Source: Paenibacillus_AR sp051594765 (GTDB lineage Bacteria; Bacillota; Bacilli; Paenibacillales; NBRC-103111). Taken from it: a stretch of DNA of 64,000 nucleotides. The DNA is taken from assembly GCF_051594765.1 (NCBI RefSeq), contig NZ_JBPPGJ010000025.1, positions 1 to 64,000 of the forward strand. Direction: 5' to 3'. The translations under genes were made by a program, and so were the position numbers. This document shows positions 1-7,538 of the stretch, piece after piece. The first letter of the stretch is position 1. Each line of letters begins with the position of its first letter. The notes under the pieces were generated by a model. It was not told the DNA's origin. It saw only the letters and a program-made list of their open reading frames with translations, and did not search any database.

Positions 1-96
1 GAACCACGCGTTCCCATCTCGAACACGACCGTTAAGCCCTCCAGCGCCGATGGTACTTGGACCGCAGGGTCCTGGGAGAGTAGGACGTCGCCAAGC
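1..96 (+). rRNA. rrf: 5S ribosomal RNA, 3' part
   Basis: The first 96 bases match the 3' two thirds of a bacterial 5S rRNA: the conserved CCCATCTCGAACACG loop region near the start and GGGAGAGTAGGACGTCGCCAAGC at the end. The 5' end lies outside the window, so this is the tail of an rRNA operon. A strong terminator follows within a few bases. The exact 3' end is uncertain by a few bases. Confidence 0.95.
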
Positions 97-100
97 ACTG

Positions 101-138
101 AGAAGCCTCTAAGCATATTGCTTAGAGGCTTCTTTGTT
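101..138 (+). terminator. Rho-independent terminator of the rRNA operon
   Basis: A perfect 15-bp stem (101-115 pairing with 119-133, loop TAT) is followed by a T-rich tail. It directly follows the 5S rRNA end. Confidence 0.93.
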
Positions 139-253
139 TTGTGCGCGAGGTCCTACGATGTAGAGTGTCCGAACCTACTTATCGTTGCAGCGAAGAAGCT
201 AGCCCGGCACGAGATGTTGGACGCCGACCACCCGGCAATACCGCCATATGGCG

Positions 254-337
254 GCCGTGGAGGTGCGGAATGGACGTCTCTAAGCGCAAACGAGCTCTTT
301 GGTCTTTTGACCAGAGGGCTCGCCGTGGAGGTGCGGA
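254..337. repeat. 16-bp direct repeat pair in a non-coding stretch
   Basis: GCCGTGGAGGTGCGGA occurs at 254-269 and again at 322-337. The surrounding stretch from 139 to 346 shows no ribosome-binding site with a credible gene. The short open frames there have no recognisable protein character. Confidence 0.6.
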
Positions 338-346
338 GTTTGGAAT

Positions 347-530
347 CTAACGGTTGCCACCGGAGCTATTGTACCGAAAACGCCGTCAGTAGAATTCTAA
401 CTGTTATTAGCCGCGTTATTTAACCTGGATGCGCGCAGGAATCCCTGTTTACACGAAATAACGATCCCTGCAACCGTTAGACTCTCTGAATGGTCTATAT
501 GAGCTAAATAACGCTTGTGGTGATCGTTAG
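347..530. repeat. Four-unit mirror-symmetric palindromic repeat
   Basis: Four related 24-25-nt units of the form AAATAACG-N11-CGTTAG are present. Units at 456-480 and 506-530 read on the plus strand, exactly 50 bp apart. Units at 347-370 and 397-421 read on the minus strand, also exactly 50 bp apart. The block is therefore a large imperfect palindrome centred near 438. It fills the space between the rRNA terminator and the first gene, which it almost touches. This looks like a dispersed intergenic repeat element of the REP/BOX type. No protein is encoded here. Confidence 0.8.
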
Positions 531-538
531 AGCACTTT

Positions 539-1066
539 TTAAGCCTTATACAACGAGATGTCTTGCGGGTTCAGCTTCACCAGACCGCTGCGGTTGATCC
601 GGCGGCAGCTGCTGACATAGATCAGCTGCGGCAGCAGAAGGAAGTAGTGGGCGGCTGCAGCGTTCGCGAACCAGGGGAAGGGCAGCCATACGTACAATAG
701 AGCCACCAGGGCGAAGCCGATGGTCAACCGGTGCCGGTTGGCCCGGTTCCAAGAGCTGACGGGAATGTAGCCGGAAGGCAGGTAGCCGTAGAACGGGAAG
801 GTTGCGGCCCATCCCCAGGTCCGCGGGACCGTGCCCTGGGCGAACCGGAGCAGCAGCAAGGTGATGGCAGCATGCAGCACCAGCCCCGCCAAGCCTGTGC
901 CGAGAAACAGTACGAGCCCATGAGCCTGCCAATAGATCACGTCCACAGCCAGCCACAGGAGCATGGCAGCCGCATAGGTCCAATAAAATGGATGTTTGCG
1001 CGTAAACCGGTATAATAGCGTATAATGATAAACAGTGGAGTCTTCCGAGATGCGGTGCTTTGCCAT
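539..1066 (-). CDS. Uncharacterised multi-pass membrane protein
   Basis: This 175-residue protein is not one I recognise. It has a basic, hydrophilic N-terminus (about residues 1-26), then hydrophobic stretches near 29-46, 48-75, 115-135 and 137-150, so about four membrane segments are likely. A conserved-looking PFYGYLPSGYIP stretch with paired Pro and Gly lies between segments two and three. The tail is hydrophilic. The ATG at 1066 is preceded on the minus strand by an AGGAGGAAGG-type ribosome-binding site. It stands alone, divergent from gin, and its 3' end abuts the palindromic repeat at 347-530, which may supply its transcription stop. Function unknown. Confidence 0.75.
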   Translation of the reverse strand: MAKHRISEDSTVYHYTLLYRFTRKHPFYWTYAAAMLLWLAVDVIYWQAHGLVLFLGTGLAGLVLHAAITLLLLRFAQGTVPRTWGWAATFPFYGYLPSGYIPVSSWNRANRHRLTIGFALVALLYVWLPFPWFANAAAAHYFLLLPQLIYVSSCRRINRSGLVKLNPQDISLYKA

Positions 1067-1228
1067 AGCCTTCCTCCTGTAAGTCTTCTATTCCATAATA
1101 TCGGCATCCGGTCGGGCAGAGTATAGAGCCGCAGCCCCCGAATACGAAATAAATCCCGTACAAACACCATTCCACCCACGCCCACATAGAAATATACAAC
1201 AAATACCGATTCCGAAACTTTGAAAGAG

Positions 1229-1257
1229 GGTTAAAAGGATAGATTTCGGACATACTG
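1229..1257 (+). promoter_or_regulatory. Candidate sigma-F-type promoter of gin
   Basis: GGTTA at 1229-1233, a 14-bp spacer and GGACATACTG at 1248-1257 resemble the forespore sigma-F pattern (GYWTA, about 15 bp, GGNNANANT). B. subtilis csfB is known to be sigma-F dependent. The spacer is one base short, so this is tentative. Confidence 0.45.
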
Positions 1258-1286
1258 ATAGGTAAAAGACTAGAGGTGAGAACGCC

Positions 1287-1472
1287 ATGGAAGAACAAAA
1301 GGATCAGGTCTGCATCATCTGCGGCGGCTCCGGCCGGGATGGGATTACGATTGTGTCCGAGTTTATCTGCGAAGGCTGCGAGATGGAGATGGTCCGGACG
1401 GATGTGCAGGATGCCAAATATCCATTCTTCATCCACCAGATGAAACAAATTTGGTACAGAAAAAATGCCTAG
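1287..1472 (+). CDS. csfB: Anti-sigma-G factor Gin (CsfB family)
   Basis: This small 61-residue protein carries the Gin signature. A CIICGG motif at residues 9-14 and a second CEGC pair at 28-31 form a four-cysteine zinc knuckle, followed by a short helical tail. In B. subtilis, Gin (CsfB) binds sigma-G in the forespore, and sigma-E in the mother cell, to prevent their untimely activity. The ATG at 1287 has an AGAGGTGAG ribosome-binding site about 8 bp upstream. Its place just before yaaO and tmk matches the csfB neighbourhood of Bacillus, although xpaC and yaaN are missing. A forespore-type promoter element lies 30 bp upstream. Confidence 0.88.
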   Translation: MEEQKDQVCIICGGSGRDGITIVSEFICEGCEMEMVRTDVQDAKYPFFIHQMKQIWYRKNA

Positions 1473-1514
1473 ACGGATTCGTGCTTTCATTCAAGAGGTT
1501 TTTTTCATATAGTA

Positions 1515-1549
1515 GAAGAGGATGAGAATACGATCTTATCCTCTTTTTT
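1515..1549 (+). terminator. Rho-independent terminator after gin
   Basis: A 12-bp stem (AAGAGGATGAGA pairing with TCTTATCCTCTT, with one G-T pair) and loop ATACGA are followed by TTTTTT. It separates gin from yaaO and excludes the upstream ATG at 1522 as the yaaO start. Confidence 0.85.
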
Positions 1550-1581
1550 CGTGTGCAGAGAGAATGTGGAGGATCGACCCG

Positions 1582-3087
1582 ATGAATCAGCAGACAGCCC
1601 CTTTGTTCGAAGCGCTGGCCGGCCGGCGTGCCAAGGGGGAGACCAGCTTCCATGTGCCGGGGCATAAATTCGGCGCGCAGCTGGAGCCGGAGGAGCTTGC
1701 AAGTTATGGGCCCGTTATGGGCATCGATTATACGGAGATTGAAGGCTTGGACGACCTCCACCACCCGGAGGGGGTCATTCTGGAGGCTGAGCGTCTCGCA
1801 GCAGAATGCTTCGGGGCGGAGAGGAGCTATTTTCTCGTCGGGGGTAGCACGGCGGGGAACTTGGCTTTGATCACCGCGGTGTGCGGGAGAGGGGAGCGGA
1901 TCCTGGTTCAGCGCAATGCCCACAAGTCCGTGATACACGGCTTGATGCTGGCTGGAGCAGAGGCGGTATTCCTGCAGCCGGAGCTTGATCCCGATACCGG
2001 GCTGGCTGCAGGCGTGTCGCTCCATACGGTGAAGAGGGCGCTGGAAGCCTATCCCGACGCGAAGGCCTTGTTCCTGACCAATCCGAACTACTATGGGATG
2101 GGGGTTGATCTTCGCCCCTACGCGGATGCGGCCCATCAGGCCGGAATGCCGCTGCTGGTGGATGAAGCGCACGGAGCCCATTTCGGCTTTCACCCGGCGG
2201 TACCCGCCTCCGCCCTTTCCTGCGGCGCCGACGGAGTCGTCCAATCCACTCACAAAATGCTCACCGCCATGACCATGGGGGCGATGCTGCACCTTCAGGG
2301 CGACCGGCTAGACCGGAGAAGGGTGGAGCAGCGGCTGGCCATGCTGCAGAGCTCCAGCCCCTCCTACCCGCTGATGGCTTCCTTGGATCTGGCTCGCAGG
2401 CTGGCTGCAACGCAGGGCAGGAACCTTCTGGAGCTCAGGATCGGATGGCTGGCGGGGTTATTGAAGGATCTGGATCGCCTCCGTTTCATCCGTCCCGTGC
2501 GCCGGATACCCGGCACATCCCCTTATGAAACCCTGGATCCCTTCAAAATCACGCTGTACGACTCCTCGTCCAGCTTAACAGGCTTCCAGCTGCAGGAACG
2601 GCTGGGTCAGTCCGGGATCATCACAGAGATGGCCGATGACCGTCACGTGCTGCTGGCCTGCAGCTTGGCCACCGGGAAGGAGGAGCTGGACCGGTTGTTC
2701 CAGGTGCTTCAGCTCCTGGAGCGTGATCTGGCTGGGAATCGCGATATGGGCGGAGAGGCTGCAATTCCGGTTGTGCCATCGGTACAGGAGCTCCTCCAAC
2801 AGAAGGATTCAGCGGCCTCGGATATCGGGGACCCAGTGCCCATGACGATGGAGATTCGATCGACGGGCGTGACGGCCGTACCGTTGGAGGAGGCGATAGG
2901 CCGACCTTCGGCGGAAACGGTGATTCCTTATCCGCCCGGCATCCCGCTTCTGTTCGCCGGAGAAGTGATCCGTCCCGCGGCGGCGCAGCGCATCCGGCAG
3001 CTGGCAAGGGCGGGGGCACGGTTTCAGGGCGGTCTGCAAGACCCGTCCGGTTGTAGTATACTAATCTTAAGTGAGAATGGAGAATAG
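1582..3087 (+). CDS. yaaO: PLP-dependent amino acid decarboxylase (Orn/Lys/Arg class), YaaO
   Basis: This 501-residue fold-type I, pyridoxal-phosphate enzyme belongs to the Orn/Lys/Arg decarboxylase major domain family. Visible motifs are the N-terminal FHVPGHKFG, the GGSTAGN phosphate-binding turn, DEAHGAHFGFHP (the Asp that contacts the cofactor pyridine nitrogen) and QSTHKMLTAMTMG, whose Lys should form the Schiff base. It probably decarboxylates a basic amino acid, but the exact substrate cannot be read from sequence. The ATG at 1582 is chosen because GGAGG lies 9 bp upstream and because a terminator occupies the region of the earlier ATG. The stop is 2 bp before the tmk start, so the two are co-transcribed. 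Confidence 0.88.
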   Translation: MNQQTAPLFEALAGRRAKGETSFHVPGHKFGAQLEPEELASYGPVMGIDYTEIEGLDDLHHPEGVILEAERLAAECFGAERSYFLVGGSTAGNLALITAVCGRGERILVQRNAHKSVIHGLMLAGAEAVFLQPELDPDTGLAAGVSLHTVKRALEAYPDAKALFLTNPNYYGMGVDLRPYADAAHQAGMPLLVDEAHGAHFGFHPAVPASALSCGADGVVQSTHKMLTAMTMGAMLHLQGDRLDRRRVEQRLAMLQSSSPSYPLMASLDLARRLAATQGRNLLELRIGWLAGLLKDLDRLRFIRPVRRIPGTSPYETLDPFKITLYDSSSSLTGFQLQERLGQSGIITEMADDRHVLLACSLATGKEELDRLFQVLQLLERDLAGNRDMGGEAAIPVVPSVQELLQQKDSAASDIGDPVPMTMEIRSTGVTAVPLEEAIGRPSAETVIPYPPGIPLLFAGEVIRPAAAQRIRQLARAGARFQGGLQDPSGCSILILSENGE

Positions 3088-3089
3088 CG

Positions 3090-3743
3090 GTGCCTAACGG
3101 ATGGTTCATCAGTATCGAAGGCGGCGAAGGAGCCGGCAAAACATCGGTTATCCGCCATCTGGAGCAGGAGCTGACGGCGAAGGGCTATCCTGTCATGGTG
3201 ACCCGGGAGCCAGGGGGCATCGAGATCGCGGAGAAGATCCGCTCGATTATTCTGGACAAGTCCCACACCGCCATGGACGCCCGGACAGAGGCGCTCCTAT
3301 ATGCAGCGGCAAGACGCCAGCACCTGGCCCAAAAGGTGATCCCCGCGCTACAGGCGGGAGCCGTAGTCATCTGCGACCGCTTCATTGACAGCTCGCTGGC
3401 CTACCAGGGCTATGCCCGGGGATTGGGCATCGACGAGGTGTACAGCATTAACCGGTTCGCCACGTCGGATCGCATGCCGGACCTGACTCTGTGGCTGGAT
3501 GTGAGCCCTGAGACGGGCTTGTCCCGGATCCACGCCGATCAAGGCCGGGAGATCAACCGGCTGGATCTGGAGGGGCTCACGTTCCATCATAAGGTCCGGG
3601 AAGGGTACCGGGTGGTGGCGGAGCGTTTTGCCGGAAGGATCGTCAGGATCGATGCGGACCGTACTCCTGAGGCCGTCTGGTCCGAAGTGCGAAAAATCGT
3701 GGAGTTAAAGCTCGAAGCAGGAAAAGACCCCCGGGATGTCTAA
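3090..3743 (+). CDS. tmk: Thymidylate kinase
   Basis: This enzyme phosphorylates dTMP to dTDP with ATP, an essential step of dTTP synthesis. The 217-residue length is normal for the family. The P-loop GGEGAGKT is at residues 11-18, and the DRF motif with the following SSLAYQG stretch that contacts the nucleotide base is at 96-106. The start is GTG at 3090, 2 bp after the yaaO stop, with an AATGGAGA ribosome-binding site. In Bacillus, tmk lies in the same yaaO-tmk-yaaQ-yaaR-holB order. The 128-bp gap downstream suggests that darA can have its own promoter. Confidence 0.96.
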   Translation: MPNGWFISIEGGEGAGKTSVIRHLEQELTAKGYPVMVTREPGGIEIAEKIRSIILDKSHTAMDARTEALLYAAARRQHLAQKVIPALQAGAVVICDRFIDSSLAYQGYARGLGIDEVYSINRFATSDRMPDLTLWLDVSPETGLSRIHADQGREINRLDLEGLTFHHKVREGYRVVAERFAGRIVRIDADRTPEAVWSEVRKIVELKLEAGKDPRDV

Positions 3744-3871
3744 TTAGTTCCATTAGTACATTCCTGTCAAATCCTTCCCGCGTCTATAGGAACGCAGCTG
3801 GGCTTGGTTTCATATGATGCAGCAGGATGAATCCTATCAAGGTATTGTATAATGAAGGAGGAGGGTTTCGT

Positions 3872-4201
3872 ATGAAGCTGGTCATTGCCGTCGTACAAGA
3901 CAAAGACAGCAACCGGTTGTCCAATGCGCTGATCAAGGAAGGATTCCGGGCAACGAAGCTGGCAAGTACAGGAGGATTCCTGAAGGCGGGGAATACCACC
4001 TTTATGATCGGGATCGAGGACGAGCGCGTGCCGGAGGTGCTGCAGGTGATCCGGACGAACTGCAAGACCCGTGAACAGCTGGTGACCCCGGTTTCGCCCA
4101 TGGGCGGAACGTCGGACTCTTACATTCCATTCCCCGTTGAAGTACAAGTGGGCGGTGCGGCCGTGTTCGTCATGCCGGTGGAACGGTTCGAGCATTATTA
4201 A
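3872..4201 (+). CDS. darA: Cyclic-di-AMP receptor DarA (PII-like, YaaQ)
   Basis: This 109-residue PII-like signal protein starts MKLVIAVVQDKD and contains TKLASTGGFLKAGNTTFMIG. In DarA crystal structures the corresponding loops bind cyclic-di-AMP in the clefts of the trimer. Its effector target is not established. The ATG at 3872 is preceded by AAGGAGGAGG. An upstream in-frame ATG at 3827 would add a tail that lacks the family start. It is followed 37 bp later by yaaR. A cyclic-di-AMP riboswitch occurs about 10 kb downstream in the same window. Confidence 0.93.
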   Translation: MKLVIAVVQDKDSNRLSNALIKEGFRATKLASTGGFLKAGNTTFMIGIEDERVPEVLQVIRTNCKTREQLVTPVSPMGGTSDSYIPFPVEVQVGGAAVFVMPVERFEHY

Positions 4202-4238
4202 GCGGACCCGTCCTTCTTGAAGAAAGGTTGGAGCCTTC

Positions 4239-4685
4239 ATGAAAATCAATCCGGGCTGGCGCCCTCTCGGACAAGAGATTCGCAGAACGGAGTCTGCTCC
4301 GTCCCCCGCTGTGGAAGGCAAGAGCTTCTCCGACAACCTGCGCCAGCAGGATGAGAGGGCCGGCCAGGAGCAGCTGAACAAGCTGCTGGAGCAGATTCAT
4401 CTTCAAGGCGAGCGGCTGAGCAAGTCCATGACCGTCCGGGAGCTCCGGCAGTATAAGCTCTTGATCAAGCAGTTTCTGGAGGAGACGGCACGCCGCGGCG
4501 TCGGGCTGAAGGATACCCGGGGTTGGGACCGGCGGGGCCGGACCAAGCGATACAAAGTATTGGATGAAATCGATGAGCACCTCTTGGCTATGGCCGACGA
4601 GCTTCTCGAGACGGAGCAGGGAAAGATTGAGATCCTGTACCGGGTCGGGGAGATTAAGGGGATGCTGATTAATTTAAGCTTTTGA
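4239..4685 (+). CDS. yaaR: YaaR family protein of unknown function (DUF327)
   Basis: This 148-residue, highly charged and largely alpha-helical protein has the YaaR features: SFSDNLRQQDERAGQEQLNKL in the first third, then a helix with KSMTVRELRQYKLLIKQFLEE, then the DRRGRTKRYKVLDEIDEHLL stretch. No enzymatic motif is visible. It always lies between yaaQ and holB in Bacillus relatives, and it does so here, with its stop 17 bp ahead of the holB start. The start has a GAAAGGTTGGAG ribosome-binding site. Confidence 0.9.
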   Translation: MKINPGWRPLGQEIRRTESAPSPAVEGKSFSDNLRQQDERAGQEQLNKLLEQIHLQGERLSKSMTVRELRQYKLLIKQFLEETARRGVGLKDTRGWDRRGRTKRYKVLDEIDEHLLAMADELLETEQGKIEILYRVGEIKGMLINLSF

Positions 4686-4702
4686 CTGCGGGGGAAGACA
4701 TC

Positions 4703-5680
4703 ATGTCGTTTCAATCGATACCGGGCCAGGAACGCGCCAAGCGGATGCTGCAGAACGGACTCCGGAACGGCAAGCTGTCCCACGCCTATATCTTCAGCGG
4801 TCCATCCGGCTCCGGGCGGAGCCGGATGGCCGTCCAGCTGGCGCAGGCAGTGTTCTGCACGGCCGGGACCGGAGATGCCTGCGGCACCTGTGTGGAATGC
4901 CGGAAGGTGGAGCACGGCAATCATCCGAACCTGATTCGGATCGAGCCGGACGGAGCCAGCGTGAAGATCGAGCAGATCCGGGATCTGCAGAAGCAGCTGG
5001 GCTACCGGTCCAGCGGGGAGCAGAAGAAGATCTACATCATTCACCAAGCCGACCGGATGACGGTGCAGGCCGCCAACAGCCTGCTGAAGTTCCTGGAGGA
5101 GCCGAGCGCGGACATTATGGCCATTCTAATCACGGAGAACGGACAAGCTTTGCTTCCGACCATCCAGTCCCGGGCGCAGTGGATCCCCTTTGCCCCCCTC
5201 CATGTGGAGGAGATGATCGAGATTCTGCACCGCCAGGAGGGCCATCCGCTGGAGCTGGTGAAGTCGGCGGCTCACGTGGCCGGAGGCGTGGAAGCGGCTC
5301 GTGCCTTTATCCAATCAAAGGAGTTTGCAGAAGCTCGAAACGTAATGTTACAATTGGCTCAGGAAACGCTCACACGTTTCCCCCATGTGCTGGTGACGGC
5401 CCAGCAGACCGTATTCAAGTCGGATCTGGCGGAGCGCTTGCCGCTGATCGTCGATTTATGGCTGTTGTGGCTGAAGGATATCATTCATTTGCGCTGCGGA
5501 CGCAAGACAAGCATCGTTTATATAGATCAGATGGACGCTATGACGAAACCTGCGATGAGCCGGGACATGCCTTACTGGGTCCGCAGCATGGAGAAGATGG
5601 TGGAGCTGCAGCGTAAGCTGCGGGGTCCGGCCAATCCCCAGCTGGCCCTGGAACAGGCGATTATCGCCATGCAGGCATAG
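4703..5680 (+). CDS. holB: DNA polymerase III subunit delta'
   Basis: This clamp-loader subunit is 325 residues long. It is an AAA+ protein with a Walker-A-like GPSGSGRS at residues 33-40. The last Lys-Ser/Thr position is altered, as usual for delta', which does not need to hydrolyse ATP. A four-cysteine zinc module follows (C52, C60, C63, C66), and the sensor-region SRAQW lies further on. Together with DnaX and HolA it loads the sliding clamp. I chose ATG 4703, with GCGGGGGAAG upstream, over the in-frame TTG 4682, which overlaps the yaaR stop. ricT follows after 70 bp. Confidence 0.94.
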   Translation: MSFQSIPGQERAKRMLQNGLRNGKLSHAYIFSGPSGSGRSRMAVQLAQAVFCTAGTGDACGTCVECRKVEHGNHPNLIRIEPDGASVKIEQIRDLQKQLGYRSSGEQKKIYIIHQADRMTVQAANSLLKFLEEPSADIMAILITENGQALLPTIQSRAQWIPFAPLHVEEMIEILHRQEGHPLELVKSAAHVAGGVEAARAFIQSKEFAEARNVMLQLAQETLTRFPHVLVTAQQTVFKSDLAERLPLIVDLWLLWLKDIIHLRCGRKTSIVYIDQMDAMTKPAMSRDMPYWVRSMEKMVELQRKLRGPANPQLALEQAIIAMQA

Positions 5681-5750
5681 GTCCGCATTTTTATTTTGGA
5701 AAGACCCATTCTCTTCCTCGAAGAGTTTCATATAACAGGGGTGATAAGAC

Positions 5751-6557
5751 GTGTATTCCGTAGTGGGCGTTCGCTTCAAAAAAGCGGGCAAAGTGTTTTA
5801 TTTTGATCCGATTGATTTGCCTGTGGAAAAAGACAGCAGTGTCATCGTCGACACCGCCCGCGGGCTGGAATACGGCAAGGTCGTGATCGGGAAACGGATG
5901 GTTCCCGAGAATGACGTGGTGCTGCCGCTGAAGAAGGTGATCCGGATCGCGGACGAGAACGACGCCCGGATCGTCGACAGCAATAAGACCGCGGCCAAGG
6001 ACGCCTTTGGCATCTGTCAGGACAAAATTCGGGACCACGGGCTTAAGATGAAGCTTGTGGACGTGGAATATACCTTCGACCGCAACAAAATCATCTTCTA
6101 CTTCACGGCGGAAGGGCGCGTGGATTTCCGGGAGCTGGTGAAGGACTTGGCCAGCATCTTCCGGACCCGGATCGAGCTGCGCCAGATCGGCGTGCGGGAT
6201 GAGGCGAAGCTGCTCGGAGGCATCGGGCCCTGCGGCCGGATTCTCTGCTGCTCCTCGTTCCTGGGGGACTTCGAGCCGGTCTCGATCAAGATGGCGAAGG
6301 ACCAGAATTTATCCTTAAATCCTACCAAGATCTCTGGACTGTGCGGACGGCTGATGTGCTGCTTGAAGTATGAGCATGACAATTACGAAAGCGGGAAAAC
6401 CGAGCTGCCCAAGGTGGGACGGATTGTCATCACCTCTCTGGGACAAGGTAAGGTCATCGGCTTGAACGTGGAGAACCGGACGGTCAAGGTCGTTCTGTTC
6501 GAGCAGAATAACCGGGTGCTGGAGCTGCCCGGAGATGATGTGGTGGAGCAAGACTAA
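5751..6557 (+). CDS. ricT: RicT (YaaT), PSP1-domain regulator of RNA processing and competence/sporulation
   Basis: This 268-residue PSP1-domain protein carries six cysteines in two clusters: C161/C166/C167 and C198/C203/C204. In B. subtilis, RicT with RicA and RicF forms a complex carrying iron-sulfur clusters that assists RNase Y in maturing mRNAs, and it is needed for sporulation phosphorelay flux and competence. The start is GTG 5751, with AGGGGTGAT 7 bp upstream. The position between holB and yabA is conserved in Bacillus. Confidence 0.94.
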   Translation: MYSVVGVRFKKAGKVFYFDPIDLPVEKDSSVIVDTARGLEYGKVVIGKRMVPENDVVLPLKKVIRIADENDARIVDSNKTAAKDAFGICQDKIRDHGLKMKLVDVEYTFDRNKIIFYFTAEGRVDFRELVKDLASIFRTRIELRQIGVRDEAKLLGGIGPCGRILCCSSFLGDFEPVSIKMAKDQNLSLNPTKISGLCGRLMCCLKYEHDNYESGKTELPKVGRIVITSLGQGKVIGLNVENRTVKVVLFEQNNRVLELPGDDVVEQD

Positions 6558-6610
6558 GATACAGCGTCCATGCTGCAGGTTTCAGGATAGGCTCACTGAG
6601 GTGACAACGG

Positions 6611-6967
6611 TTGGATAAAAAAGAGATCTTTACGCAAATCGAAGCTATGGAAGAGCAAATGGGGAACATGTATGCGGACTTAACTAAGCTGAAGGCCACC
6701 GTGGTCGAGCTGCTGGAGGAGAACAAGCGCCTGGGCATCGAGAACCAGCAGCTGCGCAAGCTGATTCGTCCGGACACCTATCCGGATCCGGATGAGGAGC
6801 CTGTGGCTTCGTCCATTAAGCCGGAGGTGTCCTCCCCGTTAACCCGGGAGGGTTACGATAATCTGACCCGGCTGTACCATGAAGGCTTTCACATCTGTAA
6901 TGTGTACTACGGTCACTTGCGTACGGAAGGCGACTGCTTGTTTTGCTTATCCTTTTTGAATAAATAG
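6611..6967 (+). CDS. yabA: Replication initiation control protein YabA
   Basis: This 118-residue protein has two parts. An N-terminal coiled-coil (about residues 1-55, rich in Leu, Glu and Lys) forms the tetramer. A C-terminal zinc domain carries H94, C96, C109 and C112. YabA bridges DnaA and the sliding clamp DnaN and restrains re-initiation of replication. The start is TTG 6611, preceded by GAGGTGAC 6 bp upstream. A terminator overlaps its stop codon, so it ends the operon that began at tmk or darA. Confidence 0.94.
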   Translation: MDKKEIFTQIEAMEEQMGNMYADLTKLKATVVELLEENKRLGIENQQLRKLIRPDTYPDPDEEPVASSIKPEVSSPLTREGYDNLTRLYHEGFHICNVYYGHLRTEGDCLFCLSFLNK

Positions 6968-7001
6968 GGGGATTGGGGGCTTCCCCCAGGTCCCCCTTTT
7001 T
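6966..7001 (+). terminator. Terminator after yabA
   Basis: A GC-rich hairpin (AGGGGGATTGGGGG against CCCCCAGGTCCCCCT, small loop) is followed by TTTTT. It starts inside the yabA stop codon and opens the repeat-rich island that runs to 7458. Confidence 0.85.
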
Positions 7002-7023
7002 GTGTGGGGCGATCCCCCTCATT

Positions 7024-7041
7024 CCCCCTTGGCCAAGGGGG
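7024..7041. repeat. 18-bp perfect palindrome
   Basis: CCCCCTTGGCCAAGGGGG is perfectly self-complementary. It follows the yabA terminator by 23 bp and shares its C-run character, as if the island were built from related C-rich pieces. Confidence 0.7.
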
Positions 7042-7137
7042 AGGTGCCGGGCGCTATCCGCCCCGGCTCCCCCGGAAATGTGGCGTGGGAGGGACCTGGG
7101 CCGTCGTTGAAGGTACGTGGGGTGGGGGAGCGCTATC

Positions 7138-7198
7138 GTTCCCGCCCTTCTGCCGGGCCTGCCGGCTGGTGCCGGCGGCCGGGCAGAAGGGCGGGAAC
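7138..7198. repeat. 61-nt near-perfect hairpin element
   Basis: Positions 7138-7154 (GTTCCCGCCCTTCTGCC) pair perfectly with 7182-7198 over 17 bp. Inside, 7156-7159 pair with 7177-7180, and 7161-7166 pair with 7171-7176, closing a TGGT loop. In all there are 27 pairs with one mismatch and one bulge. No T-run follows on the plus strand, so it does not look like a terminator. No reading frame here looks like a real gene. It could be a structured RNA, a REP-like element or a mobile miniature element. Confidence 0.8.
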
Positions 7199-7333
7199 CC
7201 GCTGGAAGGTGGCGTCCTTCCGGAACGTGTTGCCCCTGCCGCCTGCTACTGGTGCGCGATGGAGGGGGGGCGTGCGGGGAGCCGCGTCAGGTCCGCTGGC
7301 CCTGAAGCTCTTTGTTCGGCGCAGAGCAAGTCT

Positions 7334-7458
7334 TGACGGGTGGTCGCTGAGCCTTACGCCCGCTCTCCCCGTCGCCATCCCCACAAGACTAAAGACAAGA
7401 TCACAATCTAAAACCTGACGGGTTACCGCTGAGCCTTACGCCCGCTCTCCCCGTCGCC
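7334..7458. repeat. Two copies of a 43-nt direct repeat
   Basis: Positions 7334-7376 and 7416-7458 are direct repeats 82 bp apart. The last 32 bp are identical, and the first part begins TGACGGGT in both and differs at three positions. The stretch 7200-7530 otherwise shows no gene. The whole island (6966-7530) sits between yabA and yabB, which are close neighbours in B. subtilis. Confidence 0.8.
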
Positions 7459-7538
7459 GGTTGCCTGCGGATTCCGCGGTCTACGCCCGCTTGTCCGCCG
7501 GTGGATACGAAAGATATACATAGAGGAGTCCCATACGC

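Noticed and set aside
118..423. Open frames of 60-100 codons after the rRNA terminator
   Set aside because: They overlap the terminator and the repeat array, lack a ribosome-binding site, and show no protein-like composition.
546..1490. 314-codon frame antisense to gin
   Set aside because: It covers the real gene 539-1066 in another frame and gin on the other strand, and has no recognisable domain.
1522..1581. Upstream start for yaaO at 1522
   Set aside because: It lies inside a terminator hairpin. ATG 1582 has a well-spaced ribosome-binding site.
7002..7418. Several overlapping open frames of 60-140 codons between yabA and yabB
   Set aside because: GC-rich DNA keeps all frames open. The translations are low-complexity Gly/Arg/Pro, and the region is better explained by repeats and hairpins.
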